NCBI GenBank assembly: GCA_031763025.1
Contig: JASSKH010000006.1
Coordinates: 9,421,691 to 9,485,690, forward strand
DNA length: 64,000 bases
Direction: 5' to 3'
DNA from: Macrocystis pyrifera
Taxonomy: Eukaryota > Sar > Phaeophyceae > Laminariales > Laminariaceae
Made by a program: the position numbers and the translations under genes. Position 1 is the first letter of the stretch, and each line of letters opens with the position of its first letter. Below the pieces are notes generated by a model that saw only the letters and a program-made list of their open reading frames with translations, did not search any database and was not told the origin of the DNA. Positions 13,201 through 26,300 of the stretch are shown piece after piece.

Positions 13201-14288
13201 TCAGCATCCACGATGACAGAGGTTCAGGCCGAGAGTTGCACCTTATCGCGTGGTATTGCAAAAATGTCTGAAACTAATGTCTCTCAAATGCTGCGACTCG
13301 CTCACGGCGAGGCATCGACTATGTTGTCCCTGTATTTTCAAGGGCTCCGCATGGGTCGCTGGCACCCATGCTTCGTATATGAACATCTATCAGTGTCAAT
13401 TCATACCTTATCGCTATCGCACATGATCATATTCCTGGATCGTATGAAGTACAAGGCGGGCTTCACCGCGGCAGGCTCACGCCGGCCCACGGCGTCGTGC
13501 ACGCCCTTGATGTCTGAGGACGTACAGGTATGCAACTCCGTGAAGCTGTTAGTGCGACAGTTACTGCTGCCAAGGAGAACATGAATAAAAAATGGGTGAA
13601 GAACGAAAACGCTTCAAACACTAAAAACACGAACATGGCCATCCGCCATCCGCCACAACAACGCATAACTCGTTCGTACAGCAGAAAGCAGCACTACAAA
13701 CTACTACGTACGAGGCGCTCGGCTTCTGTACTGTAATCTACTTATACAGATAGATACAAAACAGTTAGTTGAGCAGCAGTCGATCGAGTTAGTCCGCAGT
13801 ACGACGCGCGGGCGATTACATGGGTGGAGCAAACCCAGCAGCGTAAAGCAGCAGCATAGCGTACAGGTATGGTTCATGCCAAAAGTAAGATAGCACGAGA
13901 GCTTCCCTAAGACGCCAATAAAAGGACAGTCGCGGTCCTCGTAGAGCTTCCGAAGCAGCTGGGTCCATTTTTCAGCTTCAAGACGCGGAGACTGAAAGCG
14001 GTGATATGACTTGCATAAGTGACCATGCTTACGCGGATCAGCGGCAGGAACACGTCGCAGACGTATCAGCAGCATCGGCACCAGAGCAGCGCCAAGAGAC
14101 ACAACACTAGCGCATCATGCTCGACCGAGGCTGCCCCTGGCACATTACTCGGAGCAGGAGACCCCGGTGGTGCATAGGGTTGAAAGGCATAACAACATAT
14201 CAGACCGACCTACTCCGTGAGGAGGACTCCGAGTGTAGCAGCGGCAGCAACAGCAAAACAACACAGCAGCGGCGCGTGGCAGAAGCGG

Positions 14289-14332
<44 letters not shown>

Positions 14333-17300
14333 TAGCACATCACGCACTCCCGACGCCGCTCTCGGCGCAGCAGTCGAGGCAGGGGAATCTCGGTGGGGCA
14401 CGACGATGAGCACGGTGGTGCACGACGAGGAAAAAGGTAAAATGGCGTCCCCGATGGATTTGCCTTGTGGTAGATGAATCTCGTCCCTACTATTGACTCA
14501 AGTTGTGAGTTCGAGTCCCACCGTGTGCGTGCTGGTGCTCGTAGGGTCTTGTTCTTGTGTAAACGTGACGAGCCGAAAGCGGGTAGAGTGTGAGCTAGCC
14601 GAATTCGATGACTAATCGACGAGCGTTGGCAATGCTGAACTCCATCTACGATAAACATGAAACCACATACATGGGTGACAAAGTTATGACATGTACCTGT
14701 GACGACGGTTGTCCAGAAGCTGGAAAATAATCGTCAGAAACAATATATATATATATAAAACCAAATTACCCAGAAGCAAGCATTCCACCACGCACGCCCA
14801 AGGCCGCCCTGTCCAAGCAGTCGGGGCAGGGAAGCACGGGCGGGGACGATGAGGAAAAAATCGACATAACCCCCTGGAGGGTCAGCAACGAAACACAGTG
14901 CAGGCTGCCCTACTCCGTGATGGGAGCTGCTAAAGGGTAAAAACTAAACAACACGTGGTCGACGCACCTCGTCGTAACCCGCACACGTACTCCATTATAG
15001 CTTCAATATCTTCTTGGCGGTTACGTGAGAAAATGAAAAAGGCCATCACAACACAACCAAACTCCACGTTTAATGTGATACTGCCTTCTGCAAAACCCAA
15101 AGTCCTAGACATCGTTTGTACCTCTCTACCGTTTTACAGCTCCTCCCGTGGCGTAGGCTCACCCGATTTGGTCGAAACCAAAAACTCCGTCTCCTTTGCT
15201 TCACGGAGCCTGGTCGCCAGGCGTGAACAGTCGCGGCCGAGGAGGCTCGCGACGACCATGTGCTAGGCTAAGAATCTCAACATTCGTGCGGAAAACTCGT
15301 GGTTTCACACGTACGATAGCCCGAATCGGCAATTCCACACCCGTTTGTTCAACGCCCAACGCACAGCTCACGCGCGCTTTTCCAGAAGCTAGAGTGGAAA
15401 AGTCAGTTCAAATATACACATACCAACATAAGGCCCCACGCGTTGGAGGTGCTGGAATGAAACATTTTGCAAGCTGAACTACTGCGTGATGGGAGCTGCG
15501 TGAGCAGCAGAACAACAAAGCAGCGGTGGTACGTGGCATCACCAGCTGGCAACAGCACAGAGCACGGGAGACCGCGGCGGCAACAGCAGCAGCAGCAAGC
15601 ATTACATGACGCACGCCCGAGGCAACCCCGGCACAGCCGTCAAGGCAAGTGAGTACGGTGGGGCACCATGAAGAGGGACATAATTACACCCTCGAGGGTT
15701 AGCAACGACACACAGTGCAGGCTAACTTACTCCGTCAAAAGAGCTTCGTGAGGGTGTAAAAGCAACACGACATGGTGGTCGTATCTCGTCGTAACGCGCG
15801 CACGTACTTCTTCAGGGACTACATTTTTTCTTGGCGGCTATTACAAAACAAGAAACAACGCCTTCATAACACAGCCGGAGGTCCACCTTTCATGTACACT
15901 GCCTGCTGGTGAAGAACACTATCAAACATACCGGTTGTACATACACCACCGTACCGCTCTTCCCGCGGCGTGGGATGATCCGATTGAATTTAAAGAAACG
16001 ATCCCGTCTCCTCTGTCTCACGGAGACTGGTCGCCCAGCGTGCACAGCAGCCGCAGAGGCTCGCGATACTCGTTTCGCGCACGTATGCTAGCCTACGAAT
16101 CTCGAAACATATTTGCGGAAACCTCGTGCTTTCTGGTGTGTGTGTTGTTCACATTAAACCGTTCTTTGTACCCTTCGGTATTCAGCCCAACCAGTGTCGG
16201 TGCGGATTGTTCAACCCTAGAGAAATACACGTTCTGTGGTCACAAAATAACTCTTCAAAGATACTGTTGTAACATAGCGTCGTAGGTTAATTCGTATATA
16301 GTTTGGGATCAATGAGGCCTCCTGCTGCGATCAGCCGGAGACTCTCACCCGGGGTTACTACCCCCGCGTTGATTCTCTGGCAATGAACGCGGCACGTCGT
16401 CGCAGAGAGTAGCTACCCCGGCAAAATACACACTAAAACAACTGATGTCGTTGTCGACGGTACACCTCGCTACCAACGACGGGGGGGCGGGATGGTCTGT
16501 TTTCCCTAGCCTCTTTCTACTTTGTCGTGCTTTTGTCGAGCTGCGGTGTCGACCACGGAGTGGGCTTTAACCACTGCCTCCCAGTACAACAAGAGGCTTT
16601 TTCCGAAGAGGGGTTCGCCCCTCTGGCGTCCCCTCTCTTCTTCCTTCGAGATTACTGTTGTAACATAGCGTCGTAGGTTAATTCGTATATAGTTTGGGAT
16701 CAATGAGGCCTCTCTGCTGCGGCATAAGATCACACCCATACTTGTTTCCCTTTTCTTATCTCAGTGTCGCCGCTCGATCATCTCTTATCCTTTCTCGTGC
16801 GGGTACCTTTCCTTTATCATCATGCCCAAACTTCTAGCCTAGTCTTTCATGGGTTCTGCGAACGCCGGCTGTCCCGTGGGAATGCCGCGTATGATTTCCC
16901 GAACCCCTCCTACAGTGGTAAAGCGTCTGCCTGGATGAAGGCCGTGTCTCGCGAACGTTTCGCTCCGTTCGACGCCGACGCGGATGCTGTCATCCCTACG
17001 TATCTGCTGGCTACGGCCGCGGACCTCCATCCAACGTATTCCATGAGGACGTCCATGGCCGTCCCATCCATGTGGTGACTCGCCGCCCCCCCCCTACCCG
17101 AAAAGAGTGCAGCGAGTACCGCTTGTGCTCCATACCCGCCGCTCTCAAGTGGACCTGGAGGTTCGAGGTCACCTGCGCCGGCGTTAGCGCCATCTTCCCC
17201 TTGTCTCCGCTCTCGAGGACGCTCGGGAAAAGGAACCCCGAGTCCTCCGCGAGTGCCCACTGCATGGACTCCGCCGCCTGCCGGTATTCGATCATGGCCG

Positions 17301-20300
17301 CCACGGCACATATTTCACGGCATTCCACGTTCCTTCGCACCACTACCGCTTGGAACGACTCCCTCAGCGTTTTACCGAATAAGAAATTAAAAATGAACCC
17401 CTCGCCTCTAGGCATCTGCAACACCTGGGACGCCAGTGCTACTGACAATTCGAAGCCACGCTTCATCGTGTGGAAAGCGACACAGAAAATCGCCACGTCC
17501 CGTACCATGGCGAATCGTTCTGCCGCCGTTGGCAGGGCAGGCACGCGACGGCGCATGTCGCCGACCAGCTTTTGCAGCTGACTCGCCACCAATGGGGGTG
17601 CTTGCTTCACCGACACCCCCCCTCGCCGCTGTTCTTCTTGCGCGTTAGCCAAGTATCCCCGTACTAGCGGGCTCGCTACGGGGTTCCCTCGTTGCTCGAC
17701 GGGATCCCAGTCGCTGTGCTTGCCCAGCTGCTCTATCATGGCCGTTTCAGCTTCGAGACTTTCCCTTTATCTAGGGACGCTGCCGCGTACCGCTTCCGAC
17801 ACCTTCCATTGCTCATGCACTGGGAGCTGTCGTCCAGCCCCACCCCCAGGCATGTCCCGTCGTGCACCCACTTAGTGCCATTCCAGTGTGAATCCAACCA
17901 ACATAACCACTCGAAGACGTCTACGTCGGTTGCTGTCTGCCACCCCCTCCCGTTATTCGTCCTCGTGCGTAGGAACGCATCGAATTCGTCGGCTACTCGA
18001 CATTTCCGCTGCTGACCGGCCTTTCCTGCCAACGCCGCCAGCACTTCCCTTATCCGATTCTCGAGCTTTTCATCTACAATTTCGACTGGCGCATCGTCGG
18101 TTCGAGGTACCGGGGGGCCTCGGTACGCGGGGTGTTTGCATGACTGACAGTACGTGTACGATCCTAAATTAATTCCCTGACACCGCGGGCAGAGCACGCG
18201 CGGGATGAAGTCGGCCGCCCGAGTGGCCCCATATGGGAGCTTTCCCACGGCTCCGTCCTCGTACCGCTGGGGTGACCGTGCAGCACCCGCGAGGCGGAGG
18301 GGAAAGGGGGCGGGGCGGGGGGGGGGGGGGTTGTCCTGTCAACTTACGTCACCCGTTTCGGAAGTCTACCTCGACTGCGCGCATTCCGTGCCGCGCGTAC
18401 ACGTAATCGCGCACTCCGTCCTGGTGATGGGGGTAGCCGAAACTGCCTGTCGGTAGCAGTACGAGTGCCCGTACGCTCGCGCGGCTGACCTGTGAGAACC
18501 AGTACGCGCGCACGTCTGGGAGGACGATCACGGCGTGTGCTTTACACTCGGCCAGGTACTGGATCACGTGTCCCACCATGACGGGAGGCGGGAAGCAGTA
18601 GCCGAACGCCCTTGTGATCCTCCCCGGCGTCGCTGCTACGTTTTGACGGAAGACGTCGACCCCCGCCGACCCCTCACAGTGGTACCGCGAGAAAAACGGC
18701 AACCTCCTCTTTTCGCCCGTCCTCGTGGCGGAACCCGCTTGGGCGTTTTCGGACGATGCCATGAGGTCGACGGTGAATTCCCCAAAGAACGATTGTAACG
18801 GTTGGAACGCCACTGGCCGAAGACGGATTATATCGGCCAGTCCTGGTCTAGTGATGGCGTCAGCCGACTGGTTGTCGGCCGTCGGCACCCATCGCAGGGA
18901 CAGCCAAAAACCTTGGGCCACCTGGAGCTCTAATAAGCCGACCAGTAGCCCGTGAGTGATGGGATTTCTCGACCGACCTTTATTAAACGCGTCCACCACG
19001 GAGCGGTTGTCGACGTCCATCACTAGCTGCGCTCGCCGGAGCTGTCCCGGGTGCACTCGGCAGCACTCCGTCAGCACTTCCAGCAGCGCGAACATCTCTT
19101 TTGCATTAATATGACGCGGCAACCACTCATGGGGGAACCCCCCCCCTCCCGCGGAGAACTCGCCCCCCGGCATCGAAACCACACCCCCCCACTGATTCGA
19201 CGACGCGTCAGAAGCGGCGACGGTAACCTGGGAGGCGAAATGGCGCGGTTTGTACCACGGCCCGTCCTGCGACGTCGCCGATAAGCCAAGCCATATGCGT
19301 AGCTCTGCTCGCAGATCGGGTTTTTTGCACAGCTCTATCTCCCGCCCCTTCGCTTTCGCGATCGCCGCGAACATGTAATGCGTCCACAGAGACGCCGGGC
19401 GGATCGCGACCGACATACTGACGCACTTTCCCGCGATTTTTTCCAACATCTTCACGGTGGTTGTGCCTTTCTCCAGGACCGCTCGGATCAGAGAGTGAAG
19501 TTTCTGGAGCTTGTCGTCCGGGACCCGGAACGAGGTGGTAGTCGAGTCGCACAAGATACCGAGGTATCGTTGTATCCTCGACGGCTTCAGGTCGCACTTC
19601 GTATCAGACAGAAAATAAAACCGCAAAAATACGAGACCAGCATTCCCACGTGAATGGCCTCCGCGGCGGACAACCATTGGGTCTCGTCGGAGTGACCGAA
19701 CGTAGAGGAGGAGTTACAGTACCAAGCGTCGTCGATGTAGGCCAGGACGGGGATTCCGCGACAACGCAGATACGCCGCTTTTGCCTCGCTGAGCGAGTGG
19801 TAGCATACCGGGCTCTCGTTCCAACCGAAAGGGATGGTAGTACACACATAGTCTGTTCCCGCGTACTCGATCCCGAAGAGCGGCCAGCTCGCGGGCTGCA
19901 AGCTCAGATTGTGGAAACCGGAGCGGTCGTCCAAACTGCCCATAAAGACACCCTCCGCGACTTCCGCTACCCTTACCACCGTGTCCATTTTGAAGGGAAC
20001 GTGGCGGCAGCATTCGTTGAGCGCCCTTGCGTCGATGACTAGTCGCGGCTTCGAAGGTTCGACCGACAGCGGCAGCACCAGCCGGGGTCGCGTTGGGCCA
20101 TCCGGACCTCGGACGTCGGCCCACTTCACCAAGCATCCGCGTGTCCAGAGGGCGGCGACTTCCGATCGTACGAATCCGGCGTGTTCTTTTGGTATGCGGT
20201 TGGGGAGCGACGCCCCCGGGAACGCGTCCCGCCGGTATGGGGACGCCCGCGATGTACCGCGAAATTCTGGGGTAAGGAAATCGAATACGCTCACTCCCTC

Positions 20301-23300
20301 CTTGAGGTGTGCGAGCAATTACGCTTTCTGTGGGTGGCCCCGCAGCACGACCCTTTCCCAGAACTCATGGCGGTGGTTCAGACCCCCCGGGACGAAGTCC
20401 GCCCCATTCTTTCCCGCGTCATGCATGGGCGCTTCCTACGGCATGCGGGCTCAGTTTTCGTCGGATGGATTTCGCTCTACGTCGGCCACCGTCGGCATGT
20501 AATCAACGTTCGGCTCGTCGTGCGTTCCCGCCCAGCTTTGTTCTTCGGCGGACAGAGGTGGGGTGGCTGGGATCGCAACTCCTACTTCTTGATGCCTCCG
20601 CGTTAGGTTCGCGCGCCATACGTCGGCGGACACCTATCACGGGCGATACGGCATGAGGTACGTGTAGTTGTGTATGTATTTTTAGAAAAAGTTTACGAGC
20701 ACCGATGGTAATCGGTGTGCTACTTAATACATGAGTAGGAGTTGAGTCAATGCGAACGTAGATTACGATGCGACTGTGACCAGACGCACCCGCCGAGAGA
20801 CAAGGCGGACGTAAGGGCGATCAATTGCAACGACACTTCGGACATAGACTCCGTCCATAACATATATATTTACCTCTATCTGTAAGGGTACTTACTCCGT
20901 CTACGGCGCGTGGAACAGTGGTCAAATAGAGTGAATATATAGTCTTGGTGGGACCGAAGGTGTCGTTGGTACTAAATCGTGGTACGAGTATCTCGCGCGC
21001 GCCTGCGGGCTACGAGTGTGAGTTTCTCCGTTCTTCCGCCTGTGAGCTCGTGGCGAGCGTGCGTCCTCGGGGACCCACTCCCGAGTGGCACGGACTGAAA
21101 TACCTGAATACGTGCTATGGTGCTTGCTTTGTCGCCGTTGCTTCTCTCCGGGGATTTGCAAATCTGCGTGGGCGTTATCCTTCGGGGTGGACGTGCCCGC
21201 CGTAAATACCCATCGGGACCCGTAGATTTCAACCAGAAGAATAAAGTGAATAAGATAAATACGTCACGGAAACAAGAAACCTATCTCCTGCAAGCAGTCA
21301 GATCCTACGACGAACGTGAGTAAACGCATCCCTGGGGACCCGCACGGGGACGAGAAAGGACATGTGGAACGCGCAGTGAAGGGAGCGTCGGGAGAGATGG
21401 CGCACATAGGGAAACCCCCCACTCTTGTGAGATACCCCACCGGCCCGTGGTTTTATGGAGTAGATACGATGGTCGGTACGATCGGACGGGTTACGTACGT
21501 CCGGGGCACCCTGACGCGGTGTGTCGAGTATGCCGTGCTGTACCAGCTGGGCCGAGAAGCGGCTCCTCGATCACACAAATAGAATACCGACGCAGTGAGT
21601 TCGTGCAATAGGATACTTGGGATCCGTCATTCCAATGTTCATATTACTGAAGGCGTGCCCCCCGCTGCGAGCCTGAAACTGGCCTCGCTCTGAGCCCGGA
21701 GACTCCTTATCCCCTCTGTCGTCTCTCTCCGCTATCGTACCGTCCCCCGCTACGGATGGGGCCGGTCCTGTCCGATGGGTTTCTGTGGATTACTCGACAT
21801 GCTTCTCGTCGCGACTACCTGTCGCGCCGCATTCCGTGTGCAAAATACGCTGTGGCTATCGTTTACCCTCTCGCTATGGTCACCGTTACTCGTGGCCCTC
21901 ATCGCTTCGATGGCCGCTTCTCGCCGCTACTACTACGTCATTCGATTGTTCGAATGCCCCCCTTGACCCCCCCGGTATCGTGCCCGTTCCCGCCGCTACG
22001 CTAAACGCTCTCCCCCCCCCGCCGCTACGCTTGCCGCCTGTCGCCCGGCCGTCCCCCCGCCCTTGCCTCCGACACCGTCGTAGAATACGCCCGTCGACTA
22101 GCGGTTCTCCCGGCAAGCAGGCCAGCCGGAGACATAGTAAATTCCAGTAAAGCACCGTAAAGACCATAAGTTAAATACTCGTAAAATACCATAGTACACG
22201 GGGAAAAATACAGTCCTACCCGTGTCGATCGCCGGTCCCGGCGGGCAGGCCCGCCGGAGACATAGTAAGTTACAGTAAAATACCGTAAAGCCCGTGAATA
22301 AAATACTCGTAAAATACCATAGTACACGGTACACGGGGAAATAAAATACAGTCCTACCCGTGTCGATCGCCGGTCCCGGCGGGCAGGCCAGCCGTGGGCA
22401 TAGTAAGTTACAGTAAAATACCGTAAAGACCGTGAACAGAATACCCGTAAAATACCATAGTACACGGGGAATAAAATACAGTCCTACCCGTGTCGATCGC
22501 CGGTACCGTCCCTATGCGCCCACGTCTCGCCGCCCCCCCGCCCGCCCCCAACCGCGGCCGTCCTACACCACCGGCCCGGATGGGTTGGTGCAGGCGGCCT
22601 GCCGGTGGCCCGCTAGTTTGCAGTTAAGGCAAACCTGCCACGCGCACGTCAGGTAGGAGTGAAAGGGGTCGCGCCCCGCGCCGCGGCAGTTCCGGCAGAT
22701 CTCCCCCAGCTGAGGATTTCCCGGCGAATTCCGCTGTTGGGTCTGCGCCGCCTGATGTTGAGCCGCCCGCTTCGCGCGGATTGCTGCGATGTCGGTAGGC
22801 GAGAGCTGCGCTGCTCCCATTCCCCCGTTCCCGCCCCCCGGTCCCCCTCGCCCACGGCCGGACCCGGTGCGTGTCAACTATGGTCCGTAGTGGCCCGGGA
22901 CCGCCCCTGCGCTACCCTGGGGAAACCTCCGAGGTCCTGCGGCCTGTGCGGGGGGGTACGGCGCCGTGAAGCCGTTTCCCTGGCACGCGCCGACGGCCGC
23001 CAGCGAGGCCTGCTTGCGTCGCCCCCCCCCCCCCCCCGTCGGGCCCCCCAGGCCTCCGAGTCCGGTCACGCCGGGGTGTCCGAACGGAGAGGCGACGGAG
23101 CCCCCATACCCTACCTCGGACGGATGGGTAAAGTGGTTCTTGGTGAGGGCATGGACCTTACGCAGCTCCGCGCAGTCCGCCTCATGCAGCTCTTGAGACA
23201 CCCCTTGCACGGAGGGGAGCATCTTGGAGAATACGCCGAGAACGATCCGCGGGTTGCCTCACGCCGCCACCATGCGTCCCCCGCGCGCAATAGTGTCGCT

Positions 23301-26300
23301 AAGGACCTTTCTCGCGTCGAGGAGATTAAGGTCCGTCGCCATTTTCATCGCCGTCTGCAGAGGCGGCACTAGGTCGTACCAGGTGAACATCGCGTCCACG
23401 TCCCGCATCACTTCGAGTGCCGGGTCGAGTTTCAGGCGCAAGTGCCGCCGGCGGTGTGCCGGTCGATATAAGCGGGGGGGGGGGGGGGAGGGACCGGTGC
23501 TTCGTGTCAGCATGATTTCGTTCGTCGATGCCTCGTGCGTAGGCGTAATCGGGGTTGAACCGTGAGGCGGCCGGGTGCGAGCTCGCCTTGCGTGGTAGGT
23601 TCGTGTCAGCATGATTTCGTTCGTCGACGTCTCGTGCGTAGTGGTCAGCCGGGGTTGAACCGTGGGACCGCAGTGTACGTAATAACCTTGCATGGTTGGG
23701 GATTAAACACTGCTCGCTCGTGGGGGCGGAAATGTCACCGTGTGCTCGAACGTGTCGGGGATTCAACCCTGTTTTCGTGATCGGGGTTGTGACCCAGGAC
23801 TCGCCGAGTATGTGCGTTGGGATGGACTGCCGATGTATCGATAGCCGGTCGGGGGTGTGACCCTATGTGCTCGCTCGTTCGTATTGGGGATTCGCCCTGG
23901 CGTGCTTACTGTGACCTCGTAAACCAGAACCGCTCGCAGGAGTAAGCACCTCAGCATGCCCCGGTGCCCCCTCCCTACTGCCAACTCTTATGAGCAAAGA
24001 GTACATATGGGGCTACGGTACACACGCAAGTCTATGTGTTTCCCTATTTTTTAACCTATTTAGTCCCCCGTGATCGTCGCGGTCCGGGGATTTAACCCGT
24101 CGTATTCGACCGCATTCGTCGGGGATTCAGCCCTGTTTACTTGCTGTGGCCGTCGTGCCAGCCAGCCATCGCTCGTATGTCCCTTCGGGGTTTAAACCCT
24201 GCGGGCGCGCCCGGGCCGTCGCGCCCGGCCGCCGCTAATTGAGTGGTTGGGGTCATACTCTCAAGGGCTATGTGTATCTGCGTCGTGGTAGGCACTGATC
24301 GGCCGTTAATATCGATGACCATACGATTTAGTAATGTATATACCCGTACGTACCGTGGGAAAGTGAGTACGCGGAGGCGGACGCGGTACAATGCACGCGG
24401 GATGATTCATAACGGGGTGTATTGTCGGACGGTCGGAACTGCTGCACGTACGTACCCGACCCCGCGCTACGACAGCCGTGATACAGCAGTCCCCGCTTTC
24501 GCACTAGGGTAAAATAAATACCCGAACGCGCGGTCCGTCGTCTTCGGCCACGTTGGTAGGGGATTAAACCCTTTTTGCTTGCTGTAGCCGTAGTGCCAAC
24601 CGGCCGTCGCTCGTTCGTCCCTTCGGGGTTAGACCCGACGGGCGCGCCCGGGCCGTCGCGCCCGGCCGCCGCTAACGGAGTGAGTGGGGTTGTACTCTCG
24701 AGGTCGACGTGTATATGCTTCGGGGGCCTTGATCGGCGATATATATGCGTATACCCAAAGGTACCGTGGGTAGGCGCGTACGCGGGGTGAGCGCGGCACA
24801 GTGCTCGCGGGATTATTTCAGGACAAGGTGTATAGTCGGGCGGTCCGGGCTGCTGTACGTACGTATCCGGTCCTGCGCTAAGACGGCCGTGATACAGCAG
24901 TCCCTGCCTTCGCAAATAGAGTAAATACGCCTACCCGACCGCGGTCGGGTGTTCGGGTCCCGTTTCCTGTGTGGGTCCTAGGCCCCAGTGGGCCGAAAGC
25001 TTTCCGAACCGCATGTGTAGTCCGTCGCTATAGCCCGGTGCAATTGCTGTATATACGGACACGCCGGTTCGCCCGCTGTGAGTTGGGCCGATTGGTTGGT
25101 GGGTACCTGGGGCTCGACCCCCTGACTGCGGTTAACGGAACTAGCTTTCTGCTGTAACGTGTGTTCTACGCCCCCGTGGGCCGAGGGTGCCTGGTGTCGA
25201 AGCCGGTGTTATAGAGGAGGGGTAGGGGTGTAAATCGATGTCAAGGCCGCTGTTCCCGACGCTAACCTGGTATAGTTTTTGTTTTTTGTTTTTTTTGTTT
25301 TTTTGTTTTTTACGCTTTTTGTGGGTTCGATCGGTGCAGCGGGTGATACACTCTTTTCGCCCATGCGAGGTACAGCGATCGAATGCGCGCGACAGCAGTA
25401 CGAGGCATACGTTCCCCTGTACAGTACAGCGATATCTGCCGCGAACCTAGGCACGAATACGTGTTCTTTGTGGCGACCCTTGTACTGTTGCCCTACTCAG
25501 TACGCGAGCGGATACGACGCGTACCATTATGGACAAGCGGTCCTCTACGGAGGAGTTGAGTTCGTACACACGTAGAGCATGAGAAATGGGCTACGCACAC
25601 TACCCGCGCGGCCTGCAGTGCCGCCTCCCCCAACCTGCTCTCACAAGAAACGCAACGAAACGACAGCGAACACGAAGTCTCACGCTCTCACACACCTCGC
25701 GCGGGATCTCGGACGACCGTACCAACTCGACCAGCTTATTGTTCTCGACCCGCTGGATCGCCTCCGCTGCTGCCGTCCGCTGCGCCGCCGTCGTGTTGGT
25801 CGCCGACGCCGCTGACGTCACGCCGGGCGCCGTCTCCTTGCCGGGTGTGCCTCCCAGAGTTGGGCCCTTCCCGGATGTAGCCGCCACCCTCGTACGCGCT
25901 GTCTCGGCCACGATGTTCTGCTGCTGCTCCCAGGGGGCCCGTTCGTGGGCAGTGGACGGCTGCTGCACCTCCGCGACCACCGAAGTCGATGCAGGTAGGG
26001 CAGCGGTCTGCGCTGTTGGTTCTTGCTCCGGGGCTGCGGGCACGAGTAGAGGGGGCAAGTACACTGTCTTGCCCTTGTGGAGCAGAATGGGCCTCAGGGC
26101 CTCCAGCGCCCAGACCACCACCACCAACACCCTCACCCCCTCCGCGTTCTTGAATGCTGCGGTACCGACGGCTGAGGCCGATACTGCCGTGACCTCTGCC
26201 ATCACCGGGAAGGCCGAGGTGGCGTCTTCCCCCCGAGCCGCCACGAGCGGGGCTAGGCGCTCGACTGCCTCCACGATGGTGAGCTTAGAGAAGTTCGCCC

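Noticed and set aside
14200-14658. Minus-strand open frame with a poly-Cys/Ala stretch
   Set aside because: It is the reverse reading of a CAG microsatellite in a dispersed repeat.
17072-17581. 169-codon + strand frame
   Set aside because: It is the antisense shadow of the tyrosine recombinase region of the DIRS-like element.
23501-24960. Closely spaced direct repeats as a possible CRISPR array
   Set aside because: Repeat units are long (99 and 438 bp), few and continuous, lie within a retroelement, and the window is eukaryotic.
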